Source: Chloroflexota bacterium (lineage in GTDB: Bacteria; Chloroflexota; Anaerolineae; JAAYZQ01). Taken from it: a stretch of 59,895 nucleotides of DNA. The stretch spans positions 1 to 59,895 of the forward strand of contig JAGVRI010000009.1 of the NCBI GenBank assembly GCA_018606645.1. Reading direction: 5' to 3'. A program made the position numbers and the translations under genes. The first letter of the stretch is position 1, and every line of letters starts with the position of its first letter. The notes beneath the pieces were generated by a model. That model saw only the letters and a program-made list of their open reading frames with translations. It was not told the DNA's origin and did no database searches. This document shows, piece by piece, positions 23,504 to 30,272 of the stretch.

Positions 23504-24787
23504 CTACCACAGAACCATCGATTTCTCAAAGATCTCGTGCAGATCCTTTTTGCTCACCGGCCGGGGGCTTCCCACCAGCAGCCGCTGTTGTTTCCAGCCG
23601 CCTTCCACCAGGCCCGGGATATCGGCCTCGGTATAGCCCAGCGCCTTGAGGCCGTTGGGGCAGCCGATGTCCTTCATGAGCTGGATGATGGCCTCCGGCA
23701 GCTTCATGGCCGCTTCGAAGGGCGATAGACCCTCGATGTTCGCCCCCAACAACTGGGCCACCCGGGCGTGCTTCTCCGGATTGGAAGGCGCAGTGAAGGC
23801 AAAGGCCGCCGGGGCGGTGAGGACGGTCGAAATGCCGTGCGGCACCAGCGGCTCTTCGACACCATAATCGGGCGGGACCCAGTCCCGGATCATGCCGGCG
23901 ATGGGATAGCCCAGGGCGTGCGGGATATGGACCCCAGCATTGCCAAAGCCGATACCGGCAAAGGTCGAGCCGAGGGCCATGTAGGTTCGGGCTTCCAGAT
24001 CGTAGGGATTGTAGCAGGCGCGGCGCAGGTATTTGCCCACCCACTCGATCGCCTTTTCGCTCCACAGGTCCGCGATCGGGTTGGAGCCGATGTAGGCCGG
24101 GCGCAGGGCCGGGCTTTCGGCCTTGGCCCGCATGTTGTACGGCTTGTTGGTAAAGGACTCGGAGGCATGGGTGAACACATCCAGTCCGGTCCCCGCCGTG
24201 ACCATCGGCGACATGCTCAACGTGTTCAGCGGATCGACGATAGCCATCGTCGGCCGGATATTGACGTGGGAGATCCCGGTCTTGACCTTCAGGTCCAGCA
24301 GGTCGAGCACGATCACCGGCGTGGTCTCGCTGCCGGTGCCGGCCGTGGTCGGCAGAGCAAAGAGCGGTTTCAGCGGACCAGGCACCAATTTACCTTGGCC
24401 GATCGGTTTGTTGATATAGTCGAACAGATCGGCCGGATAGGTGTTGAACAGGTTCATCGCCTTGGCCGTGTCGATCGTGCTCCCGCCGCCGAGGGCGACA
24501 AAGGCATCAAAGGTAAACTGGGACACCTTTTCGATGGCGTGCTTGAAGGACACATCGGTCGGTTCGATGTGCACCTCGTCATAGATGGTAAGGTCAATGC
24601 CTTCGTCCTCGATGATGGTCTTGACCTTGTCGATCAAGCCCACGTCCCAGAGGTGCTTATCGGTGACCAACAGCACCTTTTTGGCGCCGGCGGTCTTGAG
24701 CTCATACCCCAGCTCTTCGGTGGCACCAAGCCCGAACTTGAGCTTGGCCATGGTAAGCGGAATGATGGTTTCCAGTTGTACAGTCAC
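23504..24787 (-). CDS. Iron-containing alcohol dehydrogenase, hydroxyacid-oxoacid transhydrogenase-like
   Basis: This 427-residue group III alcohol dehydrogenase has the nucleotide motif GGGSTIDTAKA (about 100-110), PTTAGTGSE and metal ligands D203, H207, H290 and H317 (GLDVFTHASE, HIPHALGYP, VPHG). The AYIGSNPIADLWS stretch, the ALGSTFAGIGFGNAGVHIPH stretch and LVPHGISTVLTAPAAF closely recall the ADHFE1-type hydroxyacid-oxoacid transhydrogenases, which oxidise 4-hydroxybutyrate while reducing 2-oxoglutarate. Together with the acyl-CoA dehydrogenase and aldehyde oxidoreductase upstream, it points to catabolism of a short hydroxy acid. The substrate call is from similarity only. Confidence 0.85.
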   Translation of the reverse strand: MTVQLETIIPLTMAKLKFGLGATEELGYELKTAGAKKVLLVTDKHLWDVGLIDKVKTIIEDEGIDLTIYDEVHIEPTDVSFKHAIEKVSQFTFDAFVALGGGSTIDTAKAMNLFNTYPADLFDYINKPIGQGKLVPGPLKPLFALPTTAGTGSETTPVIVLDLLDLKVKTGISHVNIRPTMAIVDPLNTLSMSPMVTAGTGLDVFTHASESFTNKPYNMRAKAESPALRPAYIGSNPIADLWSEKAIEWVGKYLRRACYNPYDLEARTYMALGSTFAGIGFGNAGVHIPHALGYPIAGMIRDWVPPDYGVEEPLVPHGISTVLTAPAAFAFTAPSNPEKHARVAQLLGANIEGLSPFEAAMKLPEAIIQLMKDIGCPNGLKALGYTEADIPGLVEGGWKQQRLLVGSPRPVSKKDLHEIFEKSMVLW

Positions 24788-24841
24788 CTGTTCCCTCCTT
24801 AGATAGGATTGATTACCAGAACATCTACGGCGCCCAGGGCG

Positions 24842-26206
24842 CTAGGCGCGCGCCTGTTGGGTGGCTAACCACTCGTCAAAACCGGCCCAGCGGAAGGGCC
24901 CGTACAGTCCCTGGGCAATGTCCAAGCGGTCGCGTTGGGCGCCGCCGAGCCACATCTTGACGATCTTAAAGTCGCGCATGTACTTTTCGACGTGGCTCTC
25001 GTAGGCATAGCCCATGGAGCCCATCATCTCCATGGCCCGGTTGGTCACCATCTCGGCCGTATCCCCGGCAAAGGAGCGGGCTGCGGAGAACTTGGCGATC
25101 ATCTCGTGCGACCATGGCGGGCCGTACAGTTCGGGGTGCATCACCTGCCAGGTGACGCTCAGGTAGTACTGGCGGCTCAGGTCAATGGCGCGGAACATCT
25201 CACCCAGCATCCCGGCGAACATTGAGCGTTCCCTCATCGGCGTGCCGGCGATCTCTCGCTGTTGCGCCCAGCCCAGCACGATCTCCAAGGTTGCCTGGGA
25301 CAGCCCGGTCAGGCGCGCCGCGCCGGCCAGACGCCCCAGCCCGATGACATAACCGCGCACGATGCGCGCGCCCTCGCCCGGTTGGGTGTCGATGCGATAC
25401 CGCTTGGGGATGCGCACATTTTCGTACCAGATGTCCACGTTCTCATCGGTCCAGGAGAAGCCCATCTTTTCATAGGGGCTGGAGAAGGTGAGACCTGGCG
25501 CATCGGGGGGCACGTAAAAGAGCCCGATGCCCTCTTCGCCAAGGTTGGGATCGGTGGTGGCCACGGTCCAGTAGCCCAGATGGCCTTTCAGATGTTCGCT
25601 CTGGAAGCGGTAGGCGGGTCCGGCCGGCCCCGGCCAGATCTTGTGGCCGTTGAGCACATACTCATCGCCCTCCAGTCGGGCGATGGTCCGCACGGTGCGG
25701 TACTCCAGCGCCGGGTCTTCCAGATTGGCGCCGCCCGCCGGCTCGGTGATGGCCACGCATGCCGTCCAGGCATCCGCGCCCACCAGTCGAGGGGCAAACT
25801 CCTGAAGCAGGTCGTCGCGCTTGGCGGCGAGCATGAACGAGACGATCCAGTGGATCTTGCCGACCATGGTCGCCAGGCCGATATCGCCCCGGGAGAGCTC
25901 TTCGTTGATCATCTGCCGTACGACCGGGGAGAGGCCCAGCCCTCCATACTTCTCCGGCAGGTTGGACTTGGTCAAGCCCAGATCGGCGCACTTGGCGTAC
26001 AGCCGATGCAACGTGCTCAAGGCCAATTTCTCGTCCCGGTGCCAGCCGCCTTCCAGATCGTGGCGGTAGGGCATGATCTCCTGTTCGACAAACTGCTGCG
26101 CCCGTTCCGCCAGCGCGATCTCTTCTTCGGTGCAAAACGCCCGCGTGTACTTGAAACGCGGTTCCAACATCGGATACCTGGTCGTGCTGCGTGCTAGTGC
26201 GCCCAT
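24842..26206 (-). CDS. Acyl-CoA dehydrogenase family protein
   Basis: The 454-residue protein has the acyl-CoA dehydrogenase layout: an N-terminal helical domain (about 15-140, PEKYGGLGLSPV), a beta domain (about 145-255, ITEPAGGANLEDPA, VLNGHKIWPG), and a C-terminal helical domain (about 265-440, with MGSMGYAYESHVEKYMRD and a GGAQRDRLDIAQGLYG end). FAD-binding residues are conserved, but the WPG in place of the usual WxTNG-type segment suggests a distinct substrate. ATG at 26206 has an AGGAGGG site. It lies 54 bases before the iron alcohol dehydrogenase gene. About 270 bases separate it from the aldehyde oxidoreductase gene upstream. Confidence 0.88.
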   Translation of the reverse strand: MGALARSTTRYPMLEPRFKYTRAFCTEEEIALAERAQQFVEQEIMPYRHDLEGGWHRDEKLALSTLHRLYAKCADLGLTKSNLPEKYGGLGLSPVVRQMINEELSRGDIGLATMVGKIHWIVSFMLAAKRDDLLQEFAPRLVGADAWTACVAITEPAGGANLEDPALEYRTVRTIARLEGDEYVLNGHKIWPGPAGPAYRFQSEHLKGHLGYWTVATTDPNLGEEGIGLFYVPPDAPGLTFSSPYEKMGFSWTDENVDIWYENVRIPKRYRIDTQPGEGARIVRGYVIGLGRLAGAARLTGLSQATLEIVLGWAQQREIAGTPMRERSMFAGMLGEMFRAIDLSRQYYLSVTWQVMHPELYGPPWSHEMIAKFSAARSFAGDTAEMVTNRAMEMMGSMGYAYESHVEKYMRDFKIVKMWLGGAQRDRLDIAQGLYGPFRWAGFDEWLATQQARA

Positions 26207-26432
26207 GTAACCCTCCTGGCTATCAACCTCGTAAGGTCATCCTTGGCACCCCCCATGGGTCAGCTCCTGGTATACCCGGCGACCGGAACCAGGCCAGTCT
26301 GACGACGGTCAGCAGGCCAACGAACGCGGTTTTCCTGAAACCTGCATCGAATCAGTCGGGTATAACCACCTCCTTCCTTTGACCATCACGTCCCTTACCT
26401 CATCCCTATCCCGTAGGCGTAGCAGCACTGCG

Positions 26433-26460
26433 CCCTCTTTGCCAACGGCAAAGGGAAGGG
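26433..26460. repeat. Hairpin after the aldehyde oxidoreductase gene
   Basis: CTTTGCC (26437-26443) and GGCAAAG (26447-26453) form a stem with a three-base loop, flanked by C-rich and G-rich stretches. On the minus strand it follows the stop at 26477, but no T-tract is present. It may be an attenuator between the two operon parts. The rest of the 270-base gap has no gene. Confidence 0.4.
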
Positions 26461-26476
26461 GCGAGGTTCGTCCAGA

Positions 26477-28213
26477 TCAGGCGCTCCAGCCACGGCGTGC
26501 GTAATACTCGCCGACCATCTTCTCCAATTCGGCCCGGGTGAGGGTCTCTCCCTTGGGTTGAAGCGGCTCGGTCAAGATGCGCTCCGGCAGGGTATCGTCA
26601 GCCGGTGTCATCCCCTCGCGCAGGTTAAAGGCGCGGATGGCGTTCGCGATCCGGGCAGAGAGGGCCTGCAAGCCAGCCTTGTCCAGCTCCAGCCCCGTCA
26701 GGCCGCGGATGACCGTCGGCAGGTGGTCCCAGCCGATCATGTCCCGGTAGAAGCGGCAGAAGATCAGAGTGTCATAGATGGTGTGTCGGTCTTCAAAATC
26801 GAGGACCACGTCGGCCTTGCCCTCGGCGGTGGTGCGGTCCACCCAGCCGGCGAACTCGGCTTTGTAGACCGTGGCCCGCAGGTGACATGCCCCGCGGTCA
26901 GAGATGGCATAGGCCAGGCCCATCCCTTTCAGCGCCCGGGGGTCATAGCCGGCCGGCTCCAAGCCCTTGACATGGATGGCGAGCTGCTCCAGGCCCAACT
27001 CGCGGCTGGCGGCGCGGACCCCCTGGCTGAGCAGGGCGCCAACCCCTTCCCGACGGGCGATCAGGTGCAACAGTTCGGCGATGCCATCCACATCCCCATA
27101 GTCCAGCTTTAGGTCCAGCGCCCCCCGGCGCGACGCTTCGATGGCAAAGCCAGCCACATTGCCGGCGGTGATGGTATCGATGCCCAGTCGGTCGCAAATG
27201 TCATTCAGATAGAGGATCTCGGCCAGGTCGTCTACGGCACACAGCCCGCCAAAGGCGAACAGCGTCTCGTATTCCGGCCCTTCCAGAGTCAGGCCGGCAT
27301 GGCGACCGTCCGGGACGGTGGTCACTTTGCCGCAGGCAAAGAAACAGCGGAAACAGGCCTTTGGCTTGGGCTTGAAATGTTCCACCAGCCAGTCGGCGCT
27401 GATCTGCTTCCAGTGGGGGACGGTCCCGGCCGACCAGTAGTAGCTGGGGAAGCTGCCAACCGTATTGGCAATGGCCACGACCATGGGCGTGCCAAAGTTC
27501 CGGTAGGCCTTGGCCCCAGCGTCGGTCTTGCCCCGTTCGCGCAGGTCCTGGTCAAAGGCAGCGATGGCGTCGGCGTCGTGGATCTTGCCCTGGGTCTTGC
27601 CATGGAAGACGATCCCTTTCAGCCGCTTGGAGCCCATGAGAGCGCCCATACCGGTGCGGCCCGCCTGGCGGCCCCGGTCGTTGGCGACGACGGCAAAGGG
27701 CACCTGGTTCTCGCCGGCCGGCCCGATGACGATGCTCTTGGCGCCGCGGACCCCGACTGCTGCCTCCAGCGCGTCCTCGGCCTCATAGGCATCCATCCCC
27801 CAGTAGGGTGTGGCGTCGTGGAACACCACCCCCGTATCGCTGATTTCCAAAAAGACGGGCCGTTCGGCAGCCCCCTGAAACAGGAAGGCGTCGTAGCCGG
27901 TGGCTTTGATCTGGGGCGCCACATGGCCGCCTGAGTAGGATTCGGCAAAGATGCCGGTCTGAGGTGACTTGCCATACAGGCCATACCGGCTGGCCGGAGC
28001 CAACACCGTACCGGTTGCCGGGCCGATGGCCAGGATCAGCGGGCTTTCCGGGGCGAGGGGATCGACTCCAGGCGGGGCATTCTGCAGCAGTAGTTGAGAA
28101 GCCAGCCCCTTGCCCCCCAGGTACTGCGACAGGATTTCGTCGCCTATCGGCTCCGCTTTCCAGGTCTGCGTACCCAGGTCAACCCGCAGCAGCCGGTTGT
28201 AAAAGCCATCCAT
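26477..28213 (-). CDS. Aldehyde:ferredoxin oxidoreductase family tungsten enzyme
   Basis: AOR-family enzymes oxidise aldehydes to acids with ferredoxin, using a tungsten bis-pyranopterin and one [4Fe-4S] cluster in the cytoplasm. The 578-residue protein has the N-terminal domain (about 1-205, MDGFYNRLLRVDLG, YLGGKGLASQ, ESYSGGHVAPQIKATGYDAF) and cluster cysteines C287, C290, C294 and C486. The family length is about 600. It opens a catabolic group with the acyl-CoA dehydrogenase and iron alcohol dehydrogenase. It is under a strong promoter about 370 bases upstream, so a long leader precedes it. The substrate is unknown. FdhD and the EGE10 desulfurase elsewhere in the window could serve its cofactor (inference). 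Confidence 0.92.
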   Translation of the reverse strand: MDGFYNRLLRVDLGTQTWKAEPIGDEILSQYLGGKGLASQLLLQNAPPGVDPLAPESPLILAIGPATGTVLAPASRYGLYGKSPQTGIFAESYSGGHVAPQIKATGYDAFLFQGAAERPVFLEISDTGVVFHDATPYWGMDAYEAEDALEAAVGVRGAKSIVIGPAGENQVPFAVVANDRGRQAGRTGMGALMGSKRLKGIVFHGKTQGKIHDADAIAAFDQDLRERGKTDAGAKAYRNFGTPMVVAIANTVGSFPSYYWSAGTVPHWKQISADWLVEHFKPKPKACFRCFFACGKVTTVPDGRHAGLTLEGPEYETLFAFGGLCAVDDLAEILYLNDICDRLGIDTITAGNVAGFAIEASRRGALDLKLDYGDVDGIAELLHLIARREGVGALLSQGVRAASRELGLEQLAIHVKGLEPAGYDPRALKGMGLAYAISDRGACHLRATVYKAEFAGWVDRTTAEGKADVVLDFEDRHTIYDTLIFCRFYRDMIGWDHLPTVIRGLTGLELDKAGLQALSARIANAIRAFNLREGMTPADDTLPERILTEPLQPKGETLTRAELEKMVGEYYARRGWSA

Positions 28214-28580
28214 GAGCTACCTCCTTTGGTATCTGTTGTCAGCGAAACAATCGGTTCTTCCGCAAACTACCACTGTTCTGCCATCCGGCATGGCGGGTGG
28301 AAACAGGTCCAGAATCTATGTCAGAGGAAAGGCCACAACCAAACGATAGGAATCAACGAACGCTGAGGAATCAGACAGTCACTGTTCGGCTCTGGTTTTG
28401 CCCAGAGTGGGTGGTTACCCGAAAGAACGACGCTTCCTAACCGCAAGACACCGGACATGCTTTGCCCTCTCGACTGACGAGATACAGCGACCTCGCTCAC
28501 GACAAAACATCGGCGCTACTGCGCAGGCAAACCGCCTGGTTGCGTCTGTCAAAGAACCGGCCTAGAATACCTGACACCCG
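28214..28580 (-). promoter_or_regulatory. Long structured leader of the aldehyde oxidoreductase mRNA
   Basis: About 367 bases lie between the likely transcription start and the ATG at 28213. On the minus strand the leader holds several stems: CAGGC/GCCTG, CTCTGG/CCAGAG, and a two-step stem CTGTT...GCCAT/ATGGC...AACAG at about 28273-28306. I do not recognise a known riboswitch, including the molybdenum cofactor type. The bases beyond, 28616-28769, hold no gene I can see. Confidence 0.4.
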
Positions 28581-28586
28581 CAAATT

Positions 28587-28615
28587 ATTGTAGCAGAAGA
28601 CGGTCGCTTTGTCAA
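28587..28615 (-). promoter_or_regulatory. Strong promoter of the aldehyde oxidoreductase gene group
   Basis: The minus strand reads TTGACA (28615-28610), 17 bp, TACAAT (28592-28587), with an extended TG before the -10 box. Confidence 0.85.
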
Positions 28616-28769
28616 GACCCCAACGCCGGCTTTTCGTCCAGAAGCGGGGGTGACAAAGGCCATCGTTCAGCATCGTGGGTCTGGATCTCTTTCCCACCAG
28701 ATGCAACAGGTGCACGCCACCTCAATCCTGGCGTCACCTTGTTTCCGCCCAGGATGAAAGAGGTCGCGG

Positions 28770-29111
28770 TCAGCAGGTCAGATGGAGCGCGGCGACAACC
28801 CGCCGCCCGCTAGACGCCATCTGATTAAAGGTCTTACAGGCCACATCGGTCGGCTGGGCAATGAGCTGGACCTGATGGGCACTCAGAGCCTGTTCCGTCT
28901 CGGGTAGAACGACCATTCGCCCATACCGTCCCGTCCCGACCACCAATACCTGAGGGGGTTCGGCCAGCACCTCTTTCAGGTCCACCACCGCCAATTCGTG
29001 GCCCTCCCGCCGCCACCAGGTGGCGTCCACCCGGTCGGGAAAGATCAACACATCGCTGCGGTAGGTCTGTCCGTCAATCACGATCTCTCCGAATTCGTAG
29101 CGGTCGATCAT
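28770..29111 (-). CDS. Mth938/NDUFAF3-like domain protein
   Basis: The 113-residue product is the small Mth938 (DUF498) fold: MIDRYEFGEIVIDGQTYRSD at the start, VLVVGTGRYGRMVV in the middle, and CKTFNQM near the end. The family includes the mitochondrial complex I assembly factor NDUFAF3, but its bacterial role is unknown. It is a single gene with its own promoter (TATAAT at 29141-29146). Confidence 0.9.
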   Translation of the reverse strand: MIDRYEFGEIVIDGQTYRSDVLIFPDRVDATWWRREGHELAVVDLKEVLAEPPQVLVVGTGRYGRMVVLPETEQALSAHQVQLIAQPTDVACKTFNQMASSGRRVVAALHLTC

Positions 29112-29140
29112 CTCGTCCTCCGAATCTCTGTGTCTCGACC

Positions 29141-29146
29141 ATTATA
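29141..29146 (-). promoter_or_regulatory. Extended -10 promoter of the Mth938-like gene
   Basis: The minus strand reads TGTTATAAT, 30 bases before the ATG at 29111. The -35 region is weak. Confidence 0.65.
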
Positions 29147-29303
29147 ACATATCCGACGCAAATTGCCCACCGAAGGGGCTCAGCAGGTAGGGCAGTGCAA
29201 GTTAACTTGCTGGGTGAACTGACTCTCGCTGCCTGGAGGGGGCGGTGAACGGCAGGCATCCCTTGCTGCCCGTAAGCGTGGAGCCTTCAGGGAAAGCGGG
29301 CAA

Positions 29304-29321
29304 TCCGGCTGAAGCCTCGAC
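29304..29321. repeat. Dispersed intergenic repeat copy
   Basis: The sequence is an 18-base reverse-complement match to the two direct copies at 8441-8488. It sits in the 295-base gap between the Mth938-like and monooxygenase-like genes, within other short inverted repeats. Confidence 0.65.
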
Positions 29322-29406
29322 CCCCAGACAAAGGGGAACCTGTCGGCGCTCCTTTTGAACCGGGCAAGGTAATTGCCGTGGCATGGCTGGCGAGGAGGGC
29401 AGAGGG

Positions 29407-29766
29407 TCAGCGGGCCGGCCGGCGGCTGCCTGGACCGGCCTTGCCCAGGGGACGCACCGTCGCCTCGGCCAGCACGCGGAAGGTCCCCAGTACTGCCCTG
29501 GACTCGGTCCAGCGGTCAAAAGTGGCTTCCAGGTCCGCATACTCGGCCTGGTGTTGGGCGAGAGCCTGCTCCCGCTGGAGTTCGGTCTCCCAGAGCTCGA
29601 TCGCCAGGTAGCGGCAGGGGTTCCTGGTGTCGCGCAGGAGGGTCGTACCCCGGAAGCCCGGTGTCCGCGCAAAGAGACGGCTCCACGCGCCGCCCGGGCC
29701 AAAGGCCAGCTCGAATAGGCCACGGGCTTCTTCTTTGACGAGGAACTCGTAGACGATCTCAACCAT
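29407..29766 (-). CDS. Antibiotic biosynthesis monooxygenase (ABM)-like small protein
   Basis: This 119-residue protein fits the dimeric alpha-beta barrel ABM fold: an opening strand MVEIVYEFLVKEEARGLFEL, then PGFRGTTLLRDTRNPCRYLA and IELWETE, and a central helix. Such proteins include quinol or heme-degrading monooxygenases and small oxygenases without cofactors. No specific ligand residues can be assigned. The tail (about 95-119) is Arg/Gly/Pro-rich and atypical. It is a single gene. Confidence 0.7.
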   Translation of the reverse strand: MVEIVYEFLVKEEARGLFELAFGPGGAWSRLFARTPGFRGTTLLRDTRNPCRYLAIELWETELQREQALAQHQAEYADLEATFDRWTESRAVLGTFRVLAEATVRPLGKAGPGSRRPAR

Positions 29767-29921
29767 CGCACACCTGCCGCCCCATTATAGGCCAGATACC
29801 CGAACCGGCGCAACTCCCGACCATCCCCAGGCACACGGAAGAGGCGAGAGGATGACGGGACACAATCGGTCTGGCGGGAGCCGCCTGACAGCCGTGCCTG
29901 AAGGTTCCCCTCCCTGCCCAA

Positions 29922-29942
29922 GGAGCCGAGGCCTTGGCCGAA
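29922..29942. repeat. Diverged dispersed repeat upstream of the importer locus
   Basis: GGAGCCGAGGCCTTGGCCGA (29922-29941) resembles the GGAGTCGAGGCTTCAGCCGG element and keeps its central palindrome (GGCC-TT-GGCC). It is in the 506-base gap before the substrate-binding protein gene. Confidence 0.4.
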
Positions 29943-30046
29943 GTGAGACTGGCCTCCCGGTGCGGCCGGTCAGCCCCCCCCTCCAAGCAGCTTCATGCAC
30001 CCGAAGAATTGACATGCACCCGGCTGTAAGCTACGGCATAAACTCC

Positions 30047-30075
30047 TTGACACATCTGCATTCCTTTGCTATACT
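30047..30075 (+). promoter_or_regulatory. Strong promoter of the hybrid ABC importer operon
   Basis: TTGACA at 30047-30052, 17 bp, TATACT at 30070-30075, with an extended -10 TG (TTTGCTATACT). Transcription should begin near 30082, leaving about 190 bases of leader before the ATG at 30273. Confidence 0.88.
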
Positions 30076-30081
30076 TATAAT

Positions 30082-30272
30082 CGCTGCCGGACGGGAGAGG
30101 CCCACATGGACGGTTTAGTTTCTGTTGGCTGTGGCGTGGGAATGCGCCGACGGCATCCATCTGAAAGATAGCGTTACGAACGAAGGGGGGTGAAGAGAAG
30201 ACAGGAAAGAACACCGGCAAGTCGAATTTGGATTGACTTTCCGATATCTTGAAAATTAGGAGGAGAAACGAA
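30082..30272 (+). promoter_or_regulatory. Long leader of the importer operon mRNA
   Basis: The leader contains short complementary blocks (ATGGA near 30106 with TCCAT near 30160; GGCG with CGCC near 30134-30150) and ends with AGGAGGAG before the ATG. I see no known riboswitch motif. It is a candidate for a regulatory RNA on size and position only. Confidence 0.35.

Noticed and set aside
28214..28580. Molybdenum cofactor riboswitch in the AOR leader
   Set aside because: Stems are present, but I could not match the known conserved blocks, so only a generic structured leader is reported.
29202..29921. 239-codon minus-strand frame around the ABM-like gene
   Set aside because: It overlaps the ABM-like gene in another frame and is rich in Arg, Ser and Pro without any domain.
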